64,000 nucleotides of DNA from Neomegalonema sp. (GCF_028688855.1 NZ_JAQTXI010000005.1:124001-188000); one strand, 5' to 3'. Numbered from the stretch's first letter, positions 29,798 through 39,250 are shown. Numbers and translations are program-made. The notes: a model not told the origin generated them from the letters alone.

Positions 29798-30534
29798 GGG
29801 GCTTCGGCCTCGGGCGGAGGAATCAGCCTCTGCGGGTTCGCCTCGCCGTCATAGGAGGCGTCGAGCTGATATTCCTTCAGCTCATAGCCGCCGTCGAAGG
29901 ACGTCTCGGGATCGTCGACGTAGCGCCAGACGGCGGAGCTGGAGGCGTCGGAGATCCCCCGCCAGCGCGAGAACTCCGAGATCTCGGCGGTCTCCGGATC
30001 GAAGGCGGCGTTGACGATCTCGCGCTTGAGCTGAAGCCCCACGATCCGCACCCCGAGGACCGCGCCTTCGAAATCGTCGTTTTCGTAATCCACGTCGACG
30101 AGGGGCGCGGGGAACTGCAGCAGATCGAAGCGCGAGCCGTCCGCCTTGCCCGCGATGAAGACATGGGTCTCGTTATAGGCCGCCCGGTTGCACAGGAACT
30201 GGAAGAGCAGGTCGCGTTCTCCGGTCTCCGGATGAGGCGGCAGGGCGTAGATCCGGGGGGCGAGGTCCTCTTCGTCGATCCAGTCGAGGGCGCGGATGCA
30301 ATGGGAGTCTCCGGCGGCGGCCTCGAAGACCTCCACCGCCCTGAGCGTCGCGACCGGATCCGCCTCGACCTGCGGCGGGAGGGCGGGCGCCTCCTCCAGA
30401 TCCTCCGGGGCCTCGACGACGGCCCCGGCTTCGACCTCAGCTTCCTGGGCCTTCAGCGGCGCGGCCCAGACCAGAGCGAGGACGCAGAAGGCTCCGCCCA
30501 GACGGGCGGGGCGGCGAGAGGCGAGGGCGGCCAT
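29794..30534 (-). CDS. Exported DUF1176-like protein
   Basis: 246 residues. The start at 30534 has AGGAGATTCTGC upstream and gives a signal peptide ending about residue 30 (LKAQ). The centre LLFQFLCNRAAYNETHVFIAG and the end WRGISDASSSAVWRYVDDPETSFDGGYELKEY resemble DUF1176, a family of periplasmic proteins with the motif GRGLGDCG...W.W; here the Cys of that motif is replaced. An acidic, Ala/Glu-rich region (about 33-65) precedes the domain. It sits between msrQ (35-base gap) and cobA (4-base overlap), so it belongs to the msr transcript. Function unknown; the family assignment is tentative. Confidence 0.6.
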   Translation of the reverse strand: MAALASRRPARLGGAFCVLALVWAAPLKAQEAEVEAGAVVEAPEDLEEAPALPPQVEADPVATLRAVEVFEAAAGDSHCIRALDWIDEEDLAPRIYALPPHPETGERDLLFQFLCNRAAYNETHVFIAGKADGSRFDLLQFPAPLVDVDYENDDFEGAVLGVRIVGLQLKREIVNAAFDPETAEISEFSRWRGISDASSSAVWRYVDDPETSFDGGYELKEYQLDASYDGEANPQRLIPPPEAEAP

Positions 30535-30569
30535 GCAGAATCTCCTGAGCGGACAAGTCGCCGCGCAGA

Positions 30570-31220
30570 TTAGGCCTTTCCCGCGCGGGCGAAAAGCGTC
30601 CGTCTGCGGGCGCGGGGGATCAGTCGCCAGAGCAGAAGGAGGATCAGCGCCAGAAGATAGACCGCCTCCTCCAGACGCAGCGTCTTGGCCGCGAGCAGCA
30701 GATGGATCGCGCCGCAGACCGCCGCCGGATAGATCAGCCGGTGCAGCTTCCCCCAGCCCGACCCCAGACGCCGGATCGCCCAGGAGCCGGAGGTCACGGC
30801 CAGAGGAACCAGCATCACGAAGGCCGCGAAGCCGAGCAGCAGAAAGGGCCGTTTGGCGATGTCGGCGAGGATGGGACCGGCGTCCTGAAGCTGAAGCGCC
30901 CGCAGATCCAGCAGCAGATAAGCCGTGAAATGGAACAGGGCGAACCAGAAGCAGAGCAGCCCCAGGGCTCTGCGCCAGCGGATGAGGTTGATCCCCGTCG
31001 TCTCGCGCAGGGGCGTGACGGCCAGCGTCAGGATCAGGAACCGCACCGCCCAGAGCCCGAGCATGTGTTCGAAGCTCTTGACCGGATCGGCGCCGAGCTG
31101 GTTCGTCGCGCCGAGGTAGAAGCCCCAGAGCGCGGGCGTCAGACCGACCAGGTAAAGCGGCCAGACGGGCAGGCGGCGCGGTCGCTGCGCTGCGGCGGCC
31201 CGAGGGGAAGGGGCGGTCAA
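30570..31220 (-). CDS. msrQ: Protein-methionine-sulfoxide reductase haem-binding subunit
   Basis: Inner-membrane b-type cytochrome that feeds quinone electrons to MsrP for repair of oxidised periplasmic methionines. 216 residues, six hydrophobic segments, with family blocks [38 protein letters not shown] and [19 protein letters not shown], which carry the conserved His ligands. It starts with TTG at 31220, overlapping the msrP stop by 4 bases (TTGA). The pairing with msrP and the family motifs make the assignment firm. Confidence 0.92.
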   Translation of the reverse strand: MTAPSPRAAAAQRPRRLPVWPLYLVGLTPALWGFYLGATNQLGADPVKSFEHMLGLWAVRFLILTLAVTPLRETTGINLIRWRRALGLLCFWFALFHFTAYLLLDLRALQLQDAGPILADIAKRPFLLLGFAAFVMLVPLAVTSGSWAIRRLGSGWGKLHRLIYPAAVCGAIHLLLAAKTLRLEEAVYLLALILLLLWRLIPRARRRTLFARAGKA

Positions 31221-32155
31221 TATTTCGCCCGCAGATCCATGCCCGCATAGAGGCTCGCGACCTCTCCGGCGTAGCCGTTGAAGGAGAGGGTGGGGCGCCG
31301 GTCCGAGCCGAAGAAGCCTCCGGCGCCGATGCGCCTTTCGCTGGCCTGGCTCCAGCGGGGATGGTCCACCTCCGGATTCACATTGGCGTAGAAGCCGTAT
31401 TCATGGGGCGCGAGGATGTTCCACGTCGAAGGGGGCTCTTCTTCGGTCAGGGTGATCTTCACAAGGGATTTCGCGCCCTTGAAGCCGTATTTCCACGGGA
31501 CCACCAGCCGCACCGGAGCGCCGTTCTGATTGGGCAGCGTCTCGCCGTAGAGCCCCAGCGCGAGGATCGCCAGAGGATGCCGCGCCTCGTCCAGACGCAG
31601 GCCCTCGACGTAAGGCCAGTCGAGCGGCTGGAAGGCCCCGCGCTGGCCGGACATCTCCTCGGGGCGGACCACCGTCTCGAAAGCCACGTATTTCGCCGAA
31701 GCCAGAGGCTCCACCTGATCGAGCAGCGCCGAAATCGAGAAGCCCACCCAGGGAATCACCATGGACCAGGCCTCGACGCAGCGCATGCGATAGACCCGCT
31801 CCTCAAGACCGAGGCCGCGCAGGGCGTCGAGATCGAAGGTCCTGGGTTTGGCCACCAGCCCGCCCACCTCCAGAGTCCAGGGCTCGGGCCTGAAGGGGCC
31901 GGAGTTGCGGGCGGGATCGCTCTTGCCGCTGCCGAATTCATAGAAGTTGTTGTAGCTCGTGACGTCCTTCTGCGGCGTGAGCGGCTCGCCGGGATCATAG
32001 CCGCCCTTCGCGGCCTCCAGAGGCGCGGCCCGGGCCTGGCCGGATCCGAGCAGCCCCGCCGCGAGCGCGCCCGCCAGCAGCCTTCGCCGGTCCAGCCAGA
32101 TCTCTTGCGGCGTGATCTCCGAGGGCGGAAGGACAGGCGGACGATAGACGGCCAT
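31217..32155 (-). CDS. msrP: Periplasmic methionine-sulfoxide reductase catalytic subunit (molybdoenzyme)
   Basis: Molybdopterin-binding reductase exported by Tat, 312 residues. The start at 32155 has GGAG 9 bases upstream and gives [19 protein letters not shown]; the RR of [19 protein letters not shown] supplies the twin-arginine signal. Family blocks are [32 protein letters not shown] (Cys ligand of Mo) and [15 protein letters not shown]. It leads a unit with msrQ, which overlaps it by 4 bases. Confidence 0.93.
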   Translation of the reverse strand: MAVYRPPVLPPSEITPQEIWLDRRRLLAGALAAGLLGSGQARAAPLEAAKGGYDPGEPLTPQKDVTSYNNFYEFGSGKSDPARNSGPFRPEPWTLEVGGLVAKPRTFDLDALRGLGLEERVYRMRCVEAWSMVIPWVGFSISALLDQVEPLASAKYVAFETVVRPEEMSGQRGAFQPLDWPYVEGLRLDEARHPLAILALGLYGETLPNQNGAPVRLVVPWKYGFKGAKSLVKITLTEEEPPSTWNILAPHEYGFYANVNPEVDHPRWSQASERRIGAGGFFGSDRRPTLSFNGYAGEVASLYAGMDLRAKY

Positions 32156-32248
32156 GGCGAGGACTCCGGGCGAGGCGGGGACTTCGAACACATAGGTCCG
32201 CAGAGGGCCCCCGCAAAGGCCTCCGGCTTCACGGATCGGAGACGACGA

Positions 32249-32270
32249 AGGCCGCCCCGAAAGGCGGCCT
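32249..32270 (-). terminator. Possible terminator after glutamate dehydrogenase
   Basis: An 8-bp stem AGGCCGCC/GGCGGCCT with a 6-base loop, 27 bases after the stop at 32297 on the minus strand and followed by TCGTC. The absence of a T run makes it a moderate candidate; it would also separate gdh from msrP. Confidence 0.5.
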
Positions 32271-32296
32271 CCTGCGGCGCAGGCGAGCCCGGAGCC

Positions 32297-33721
32297 TCAG
32301 AGCCCGAGCGAGCGGTAGGACAGCCCGATGCGCTGGATGGCCAGAATGAAGGCCGCCGTGCGCAGATCCACGCCTTCCTCGCGCCTGGCGCGCCAGATCT
32401 CGGCGATGTTGGAATAGGCCGTGCGCATGGTGTCGTCGAGGCCCGAACGCACGAGGTCCAGCTCGTCGGTGCCCTTGACGAAGGCCTCGCGCATCTCCGC
32501 CGGGAAGGGCTTGCCGGTCATGACCTCCAGCGCGCCGATCAGCTTCTCCTGACGCGCCTCCTCCTGACGGCGCTGCATCCGTCCGAAGCGGATGTGCTGC
32601 AGGTTCTTCACCCATTCGAAATAGGAGACCGTCACGCCGCCGCCGTTGGCGTACATGTCGGGGATGATGATCACGCCCTTCTCGCGCAGGATGCGGTCGG
32701 CGCCCGCCGTGACGGGGCCGTTCGCCGCCTCGATGATCAGAGGCGCCTTGATCCGCTCGGCGTTGGAGAGGTTGACCACGCCCTCCATGGCGGCGGGGAT
32801 CAGGATGTCGCATTCGGCCTCGAGCAGGGAGGCCGCCTCGGCGACGTAGGAGCCGCCCTCGAAGCCTTTCACGCCGCCCGCGCCCTTGAGGTGCTCCTTG
32901 AGCTCCTCGATGTTCAGGCCCTTGGGATTGATCACGGCGCCGTCGCGCTCCAGCACCGCGACGACCAGGGCGTCGTCCTCCTCCGACAGGAACTTCGCGG
33001 CGTGATAGCCCACGTTGCCGAGCCCCTGCACGATGACCCGCTTGCCCTTCAGCCCGCCCTTGAGCCCCGTCAGCGCGACGTCCTGCTTGTGGCGGAAGAA
33101 TTCGCGCAGGGCGTATTGCACGCCGCGTCCCGTGGCCTCGACGCGCCCCGCGATGCCTCCGAGATTCTTCGGCTTGCCCGTGACGCAGGCGGCGGCGTTG
33201 ATGTCGTCGGTGCGGGTGCGGCGGTATTGATCGACGATCCAGGCCATTTCGCGCTCTCCGGTGCCCATGTCGGGCGCCGGGACGTTGGTCGCCGGATTGA
33301 TCAGGTCGCGCTTGATCAGTTCGGAGGCGAAGCGGCGGGTGATGCGCTCCAGCTCCTCTTCGGTCCAGGCGCGCGGGTCGATGCAGAGCCCGCCCTTGGA
33401 GCCGCCATAGGGCACCTCCATGACCGCGCATTTGTAGGTCATGAGCGCGGCCAGAGCCTCGACCTCGTCCTGATCGACGTTCGGCGCATAGCGGATGCCG
33501 CCCTTGACCGGCTCCAGATGCTCTTTATGGACCGAGCGATAGCCGACGAAGGTCTGCATCTCGCCGCGCAGCCGCACGCCGAAACGCACCGTATAGGTCG
33601 AATTGCAGACGCGGATCTTTTCCGCCAGACCCGGCGGAAGATCGACGTATTTGACGGCGCGGCGATACATCGCGTCCACGCTGTCCCGGAAGCTCGGCTC
33701 CGCAGCCTGATGGGCGTCCAT
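32297..33721 (-). CDS. Glutamate dehydrogenase (Glu/Leu/Phe/Val dehydrogenase family)
   Basis: Reversible oxidative deamination of glutamate to 2-oxoglutarate, hexameric and cytoplasmic. The ATG at 33721 follows CACGGAGG and gives 474 residues. The substrate and catalytic lysines sit in VKGGIRYAP, MTYKCAVMEVPYGGSKGGL (first Lys binds substrate, second is catalytic), and the coenzyme fold reads VIVQGLGNVGYHAAKF. NAD versus NADP preference is uncertain; the acidic-to-hydrophobic residues after the glycine motif favour NAD. It stands alone, with a hairpin downstream. Confidence 0.92.
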   Translation of the reverse strand: MDAHQAAEPSFRDSVDAMYRRAVKYVDLPPGLAEKIRVCNSTYTVRFGVRLRGEMQTFVGYRSVHKEHLEPVKGGIRYAPNVDQDEVEALAALMTYKCAVMEVPYGGSKGGLCIDPRAWTEEELERITRRFASELIKRDLINPATNVPAPDMGTGEREMAWIVDQYRRTRTDDINAAACVTGKPKNLGGIAGRVEATGRGVQYALREFFRHKQDVALTGLKGGLKGKRVIVQGLGNVGYHAAKFLSEEDDALVVAVLERDGAVINPKGLNIEELKEHLKGAGGVKGFEGGSYVAEAASLLEAECDILIPAAMEGVVNLSNAERIKAPLIIEAANGPVTAGADRILREKGVIIIPDMYANGGGVTVSYFEWVKNLQHIRFGRMQRRQEEARQEKLIGALEVMTGKPFPAEMREAFVKGTDELDLVRSGLDDTMRTAYSNIAEIWRARREEGVDLRTAAFILAIQRIGLSYRSLGL

Positions 33722-33897
33722 TGTTTTCCTCCGTGATCCGCCGTCGTTCGCGGCGTTTGAGATCATGCGGGGCCCCGGCGCCAGAGGCGCGCAAGAGGCT
33801 CCCAGCCTTCTTGTCGCACGGGCTTCGGCACAGAGCGAGGAAAGTTTCAGGCCCCCCTCCGTGAGGGCGGCGGCGAAGGCCTGAGGAGGAAACGGAA

Positions 33898-33921
33898 AAG
33901 GGCGGCCCGAAGGCCGCCCTT
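33898..33921 (-). terminator. Terminator after the Ala/Pro-rich gene
   Basis: A 10-bp stem AAGGGCGGCC/GGCCGCCCTT with the tetraloop TTCG, then TT, 45 bases past the stop at 33966. A stable UUCG-type loop supports a genuine intrinsic terminator on the minus strand. Confidence 0.75.
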
Positions 33922-33965
33922 GCAGAAACGTCGAGAGACGACCGGAGCCGCCCCCGGACGCCGGA

Positions 33966-35081
33966 TCAGTTGGACGAAGCCGGAGCGGTCAGCGCGGATT
34001 CGACCGCCGTGCGCACCGGAGAGAACAGCCCCTCGGCGGCGCGCTCGACCGGAGCGGCCACGGCCTCCACGGCGTGCTCGACCGGGGTCGCGACGGCCTC
34101 GAAGGCGCGCTCGACCGCATTCGGAGCCGGAGCGGCGACCAGCGGCGTCACCGGAGTCGGGGCGCCGGTGGCCACGCCCGAAAAGGCGTCGGCGGGCGCG
34201 GGGGTCGGGATGGCGACCGGCGCCGGAAGAACCGGAGCGGCGGGCGCGGCGAAAGCCTCGACCGCGACCGGAGCGGCGACCGGAGCCGGAGCCGGAACGG
34301 CGACCGGAGCGGGCTGCGCGATGATCGCCTCAAGCTCGGCGGCGCTCAGCACGTTGGAGGCCGGAGCGGCTTCGACCGGAGCCGGAGCGGCCTGCGCCGG
34401 AACCACGAGGGCCTCGAGCTGCGCCGGAGCGGCGGCCGGAGCCGCCACGGCCTCGACCGGAGCCGCCACAGGCGCCGCAGCCGGAGCCGAGCCGAGATTG
34501 AAGGTGACGTCCGGGAAGGCCACGACGGTCGCCGGGGCCTGAACCAGGACGGGAGCCGGAACCGGAGCCGCGACGGGGGCGGCGACGGCTTCGACCGGGG
34601 CCGGGGCCGGGGCGGCGGGGGCCTCGACGGCGACCGCCGGAGCCGGGACCGCGACGGGCGCCGGCTGGGCGATGATCGCCTCGAGCTCGGCGGCGCTCAG
34701 CACGTTGGAGGCCGGAGCGGCGACGGGCGCCGGAGCCTCGGCCGCGACCACGGGGGCCGCGACGACCGGAGCCGCGACCACCGGAGCCGCGACGGGGGCG
34801 GCGGGCTGAAGCAGGCTCTCGACGGCGGTCAGGAAGGGGTCGGCGGGCGCAGGCGCCGCGACCGGAAGAGCGGCGGGCTGGGCGGCCGCGAGCGGCAGGC
34901 CCACAGCCTCGGCGCCGCTGGCGACGACGCCCGAAACGGCGTTCGAAGCCGCGTTGACGGCGGCGGTCGAAGCGGCGTCGACGACCAGGCCCGTCAGGGA
35001 GCCGTCCTGAGCCTTCGCAGGCGCAGCGCCGATCAGCATGGCGCCGCACATCAGAGCGGCCAGAGAAGTCTTGTTCCTCAT
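33966..35081 (-). CDS. Exported Ala/Pro/Val-rich protein with internal cassette repeats
   Basis: 371 residues. The start at 35081 gives MRNKTSLAALMCGAMLIGAAP with cleavage near AKAQ. The rest is mostly VAAPAP-type low complexity, interrupted twice by an almost identical helical cassette SNVLSAAELEAIIAQPAPVA (about residues 118-150 and 235-270 by eye), so part of the gene was duplicated. The C-terminal 80 residues are less repetitive, with AVERAFEAVATPVEHAVEAV and ERAAEGLFSPVRTAVESAL, amphipathic helices. There is no recognisable domain; it may be an intrinsically extended envelope or matrix protein. Real coding is supported by the signal peptide, codon-phase bias and a strong terminator. Confidence 0.7.
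   Translation of the reverse strand: MRNKTSLAALMCGAMLIGAAPAKAQDGSLTGLVVDAASTAAVNAASNAVSGVVASGAEAVGLPLAAAQPAALPVAAPAPADPFLTAVESLLQPAAPVAAPVVAAPVVAAPVVAAEAPAPVAAPASNVLSAAELEAIIAQPAPVAVPAPAVAVEAPAAPAPAPVEAVAAPVAAPVPAPVLVQAPATVVAFPDVTFNLGSAPAAAPVAAPVEAVAAPAAAPAQLEALVVPAQAAPAPVEAAPASNVLSAAELEAIIAQPAPVAVPAPAPVAAPVAVEAFAAPAAPVLPAPVAIPTPAPADAFSGVATGAPTPVTPLVAAPAPNAVERAFEAVATPVEHAVEAVAAPVERAAEGLFSPVRTAVESALTAPASSN
34313..34370 (-). repeat. Internal cassette repeat, copy 1
   Basis: 58-base segment encoding the helical cassette of the Ala/Pro-rich protein; matches the copy at 34664-34721 with two mismatches. The copies are 351 bases apart in the same frame, which points to an in-frame duplication within the gene. 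Confidence 0.85.
34664..34721 (-). repeat. Internal cassette repeat, copy 2
   Basis: Second copy of the 58-base segment, in the same reading frame as copy 1 and differing at two positions. Such near-identity in otherwise diverged low-complexity sequence suggests recent duplication or gene conversion. Confidence 0.85.
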
Positions 35082-35357
35082 GACGTGACGAATCCTTCGG
35101 TCGGCAAGATGAATCGGATGAAAAGCAACCTGCAGGGGAATGCCCCGACGGGCCGCACAGGGCAATCCCGAAAATCAAACGCGAAAAATTTGTAATGTTC
35201 GGGCGTCGGCGAAGCCCCGGGCGCCGCAAGGAGCGCCGGAGGCGGAAAGGCGGATCCTCGCCGCATCGCGGCGCCTTCGCGCGGAGCGGAGCGCCTCCCC
35301 GTCAGGGGAGAGGCTCCGTCGCCCGACCCGGCTCGGGAAAGCCGGGCCGGAACAGCC
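35082..35357. other. Intergenic stretch without a gene
   Basis: 276 bases between two exported-protein genes. The part just upstream of the Ala/Pro-rich gene (35150-35195) is AT-richer and could hold its promoter. Near 35330-35350 CCCGGC/GCCGGG can pair, a weak candidate terminator for the lipoprotein gene. No convincing reading frame. Confidence 0.35.
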
Positions 35358-35768
35358 TCAGGAGGCGTTGGCGCGCAGACGGGCGGCGACGTCGTAGCGG
35401 CGGAAATCCTCGAGATCCCAGTCGCTGGAGCCGACCTGGCAGGCCGGACGGGCGTCGCCCGCCTGATAGATCAGCGAACCGACCACCGTGCCGCCCGCCT
35501 CGACGCAATAGGCCGCGGCGGCCGTCACGGCCGGAGGAGGAGCCACGACCGGCGGCGGAGGAGCGACCGCCGCAGCGGGCGGCGGCGGGGGCGGCGGAGG
35601 CGGAACGGGCGCGGGAGCCGCCGGGGCCGGCGGCGGAGCCAGAACCGCCGCGGCGGGCGCCGGGCGCGGAGCGGGCTTGTCGTCATGCCACCAACCACGG
35701 ATGGTCGAGCAGCCCGCCACGGAGGTCGCGAGCAGCACGACCACGGCCGGAGCCATCAGCTTCTTCAT
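35358..35768 (-). CDS. Small lipoprotein with polyproline linker
   Basis: 136 residues. The start at 35768 gives MKKLMAPAVVVLLATSVAGC, an N-terminal lipoprotein signal with the lipobox SVAGC (Cys 20). A linker of Pro/Ala runs (about 30-90, including nine consecutive prolines) follows, then a short globular end with two cysteines (AAYCVEAGG and ARPACQVG) and DWDLEDFRRYDVAARL. The build, anchor-linker-small domain, suits a protein that reaches across the periplasm. The ribosome site GGAGATGAAGAC precedes the ATG. The C-terminal part is unassigned. Confidence 0.7.
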   Translation of the reverse strand: MKKLMAPAVVVLLATSVAGCSTIRGWWHDDKPAPRPAPAAAVLAPPPAPAAPAPVPPPPPPPPPAAAVAPPPPVVAPPPAVTAAAAYCVEAGGTVVGSLIYQAGDARPACQVGSSDWDLEDFRRYDVAARLRANAS

Positions 35769-35989
35769 GTCTTCATCTCCCAAGGTCGACGGTCGGCGAG
35801 ACCGCGTCGGGAAGGGCGCGCGGCCCTTTCCCCCCAGCAAGAAGCCCGTAGGGCCTCCGCTTAACAGTCTTGTAAGAATTCGCAGAAGGATGCAACGGCG
35901 CTTGAACGTAAAACGTCCGATTTTCCCCATGTTGCGCGCGAGAGACGCGATTCGCAAGGCGCGCGGCGGAGCCTCCGGAGAAAGACCCC

Positions 35990-38204
35990 TCAAGCCCGGG
36001 CTTGCGGCGGCGAAGGCTGAAGCGGAGCCGCGAAGGGAATCGGGGCGTCGGCCTGCGCCGCCTTGAAGGCCCTCCGCCGTCGCCGCAGACGCTCCCAGGC
36101 GTAGCCGTCGGGGTCGAGGCGGGCGGAGCGGATCGTGTCGAGCGCCGCCTCCCGGACGGGCGCGAGATCGGTCCCCGGCGGCAGATCGCGCCCCAGACGC
36201 GCCTCGGCGCACTCCAGAGCCGCCTCCAGATCGGCCTCCGAGATCAGGCCGTGCAGCAGCCAGTTCGCCAGATGCTGCGCGCAGAGGCGCTGGGTGGCGA
36301 AATCCTCGAAGCGCTTCTCGTGGCGCGGCGAGCTATGCAGCGCGAAGGCGACTCCCCCCCGCAGCCAGCCGTCGAGATAGGCCAGCAGCGTGAAGGCGTT
36401 CCCTTCGGTCTCGGCGCGGATCTCCTCGGGGCCGGGCAGGGCTCCGGGCGCCAGCAGCGGCGGGCGGAGCATCTCCTCCAGAGCGGTCCGGCGGCCCAGA
36501 ACCCCGAGCGTCGTCTGACGCGCCCGCGGATCGGCCCGGTGATATTGCGTCGCCATGAGCGTGGCGGTGCGCGGCGAAACGGAGGTCATGGCGGTGGCGC
36601 CTCCGCCGCCCGCCTCGGCGATGCGCCAGGACAGCAGCTCCGCCATGCGCCGCGGCCGCGACCAGCCCGAACGCTCGACCTTGGCGCGGCCGTTGAATCC
36701 GACCTCCACGGCCATGTCCACGACATGCCGTTCGTAGGCCCGCCGCCAGCCGAGGGTCTTCAGATCGGCCAGCCGCGCGACCGGTCCGGCCTCGGTCGCG
36801 GCGCGGATCTCTCCGGCGCAGCGGTCGCCCAGGCCGGAGCTCATGAAGACCAGGCGTCGGCGCAGGGGCCGCAGCGCCGACTTCAGGTTCAGCCCGAGCC
36901 GCCGCTCCTCGACCATCAGCCCGACCTTCAGCGTCAGGGGCGGCAGCCGCAGGCATTCCTCGACGCGCCCGAAGATCTCGGCGGCGAGGGCGCATTCGTC
37001 GGGGGCGTGCATCTTGGGCAGCCCGAGATAGATCGACCCTTCCTCGCTGTTGCGGATCATGCGGTCTCCCCGGACGCGCGGCAGGTCGTGGAGCCCGCAG
37101 AGGGCCATCATCATCACGTCGAGCATCATCTCGGGGATCTCGGAGCCGTCCGGGAGCAGGACCGCGGGCGTCGTCGGATTGAGCCCCGCCACCCGCGTCA
37201 TGGCCAGAGCCCGCCCCTTCAGCCGCAGGGTCCGGCCGCCCGGGGCGCTCCAGAAGCGGTCCGGGGCCAGGGACAGCCGCTCGCCCGAGGGCGTCGTCGC
37301 CTCCAGCCGCCCCTGCGAGAGCGCCAGCCAGTTGCCGTAGGAGCGCAGCTTGTCCGCGGCGTCCACGGCGCAGCAATGGTCCTCCAGATCGCCGAGCAGC
37401 GTCAGCGCGCTTTCGAGCACCAGATCCGAGAGCCCCGCCGGATCTCCGGCGGACAGAGGCGAATCGGGATCGAAGCGCATCTCGACGTGCAGGGCGTTGT
37501 TGCGCAGGAGCAGGGCCTCCGGGCGTTCGGGGGGGGCCGCGCCAGCCCACGTGCTTGGCGGGATCGGCGAGCTCGGTCTCGCGGCCGTCGGCGAGGATCG
37601 CGCGGAGGGTCTCGTCGGGGCCGATCAGATAGCGCCGCGCCTCGGCGTGGCTTCCCTGCGCCAGAGGGGCGATCTCGTCGAGGAAGCCGCGCAGCCAGAG
37701 GCGCGCGCGCGTCAGCCGCTCCGGATCGAGCGGCGCCCCCTCGGGCAGCGGCGCAGGCGAGACGGCGTCCGTGTCGTGCAGGATGCGCAGGAGCCCGCCC
37801 CAGCGCGCGTTGAGGCCCCGCAGCAGATTGGCGGCGTCGTCGAAGGGGCCGATGAAATGCGGCGCCGGGATCCTGGAGATCTCGACGTCCACGCCGGGCG
37901 GCGCGATCTCGAAATGCGGCTCCTCGGGCTCCAGATAGCCGATGGAGGCGAGAAAGGCCATGTGGGCGGCCTCGTCGAGGGGCGCGCCGCGTCGGGCGCG
38001 CATCCAGACGTCGAGCTTGCCCTGGAGGTCGGCGCGACGCTCCAGCAGCCAGGCGCGGCGATGTCCGAAGTCGCGGGCCAGCCGCGCCAGCCCGAGCCAG
38101 ACGTCCCGGGCGCAGGCCCCCGAGCCGGGCAGCGCCTCGCGCTCGACGAAGGCGTGAAGCGCCGGGTCGATTCGGAGGCCTTGGACGGAGATGCGATGCG
38201 GCAC
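35990..38204 (-). pseudogene. glcB: Malate synthase G, split by a one-base frameshift
   Basis: Condenses glyoxylate and acetyl-CoA to malate. The N-terminal part (GTG start at 38204, GGGAAGAA upstream) reads LHAFVEREALPGSG and GLNARWGGLLRILHDTDAV; the C-terminal part reads NSEEGSIYLGLPKMHAP, VGLMVEERRLGLNLKSAL and AQHLANWLLHG. The two parts are in different frames and meet at eight C residues on the coding strand (37529-37536); with seven, the family sequence HVGWRGPP-ERPEALLLRNN would run through, giving 737 residues, the MSG length. All key residues survive: the Mg ligands Glu (EERR) and Asp (GLGDR) and the catalytic base Asp (FEDFAT). A sequencing error, slippage or a recent mutation are all possible. 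Confidence 0.85.
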
Positions 38205-38326
38205 GGGATTCTTCCCGGCCCGCGCTGGGTGCGGGCCTGGTCTCGGATGTTGACAGGAGAATGTTGAACGCAAGGTGAAGCCGGATGGAATCTCCTCGCG
38301 GCGCCGCCGGATTCCGTCCGGAGGCG

Positions 38327-39250
38327 TCAGTTGCTGCGGCGGATGGCGCCCCAGGCGTCGGGCTGGTCCACGAGGCTGCGGTAGAAGGCGAGGGTGCGGT
38401 CGGCGTCGGCGCGGGCGAGGTCGCGGCGCAACAGGCGCTCGGCGCCGGCGGAATCGCCCTGGAGGCTCAGCACGAGGGCCAGATTCTGCCGCACCCGGGC
38501 GTCGGCCTCCGGGGCGCCGAGGGCGGCGCGCAGGGTCTTTTCGGCGCCGGGGAGGTCTCCGCCCATGGCCTGCGAGAGTCCGGCGTTGTTCAGCACGGCG
38601 GCGTCGTGAGGCGCGAGGGCGACGGCGCGGTCGTGATGGGGGCGGGCCTCGGCGTGGCGTCCGGCGTAGTCGTAGGCCGCGCCGAGGGCCGAGCGCAGGT
38701 CCGGGCCGTCCTGGCCCTGGGCGAGGGCCTGCTCCAGAACGGTGACGGCCTCTTCGGGGCGTCCGTCGGCGGCGAGGGTCTTGCCGAGCTCCTGGGCGAA
38801 GCGGGGATCCCGGGGCGCGGCCCGCAGTCCGGCGCGCAGGGCGCGTTCGGCCTCCTCGTTGCGTCCGAGGAGCCGCAGATGGCGTCCGAGCTGATAGGTC
38901 GCCTCCATGTTCTCGGGCTGGGCCCGCGTGATGGAGGACCAGTGCGTCGCCGCCGCGAGGGGCTGGCGGGCGCGGGTGGCCTCTTCGGCGGCCTCGCGGA
39001 GATAGACGAGGGGATCCTCGGGGGCGTCCGGATTGAACTGCGAGGAGACGTCCTGATTGAAATCGGGGCGCGCCGTCGAGCTCATGAAGCCGAGGCTCGG
39101 GGGCTTGCTGGACACCGGAGAGCTGGCGGAGCCGCCGCCGAAGGCCCGCTCCATCGAGGAGCAGCCGCCCAGCAGCAGCGCCGCGCCGAAAACCGACGCG
39201 AGGGCGCGGGCGGCCACGGAGGACGCGGCGGAGGCGGCGGCGCGGGTCAT
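38327..39250 (-). CDS. TPR lipoprotein, TadD-like
   Basis: 307 residues. The ATG at 39250 follows CAGGAGTCTCCGC. An N-terminal lipobox (LLLGGC, Cys about 29) makes it a lipoprotein; after a Ser-rich linker at least five tetratricopeptide-like repeats follow, for example NMEATYQLGRHLRLLGRNEE, PRFAQELGKTLAADGRPEE and VLNNAGLSQAMGGDLPGAE. The arrangement matches TadD-type pilotins of Flp pilus systems, but no other tad gene is present, so it may equally be another outer-membrane assembly factor. It is divergent from the aminopeptidase at 39494. Confidence 0.75.
   Translation of the reverse strand: MTRAAASAASSVAARALASVFGAALLLGGCSSMERAFGGGSASSPVSSKPPSLGFMSSTARPDFNQDVSSQFNPDAPEDPLVYLREAAEEATRARQPLAAATHWSSITRAQPENMEATYQLGRHLRLLGRNEEAERALRAGLRAAPRDPRFAQELGKTLAADGRPEEAVTVLEQALAQGQDGPDLRSALGAAYDYAGRHAEARPHHDRAVALAPHDAAVLNNAGLSQAMGGDLPGAEKTLRAALGAPEADARVRQNLALVLSLQGDSAGAERLLRRDLARADADRTLAFYRSLVDQPDAWGAIRRSN

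Noticed and set aside
33898..33921. Hairpin considered as part of a repeat family with those at 15304 and 32249
   Set aside because: The stems share only G/C-rich content and not sequence, so they are separate terminators and not a dispersed repeat.
34074..35195. Arg/Gly/Asp-rich plus-strand frame opposite the Ala/Pro-rich gene
   Set aside because: RSGDR-type repeats are the antisense reading of the Ala/Pro/Val codons; no signal or ribosome site.
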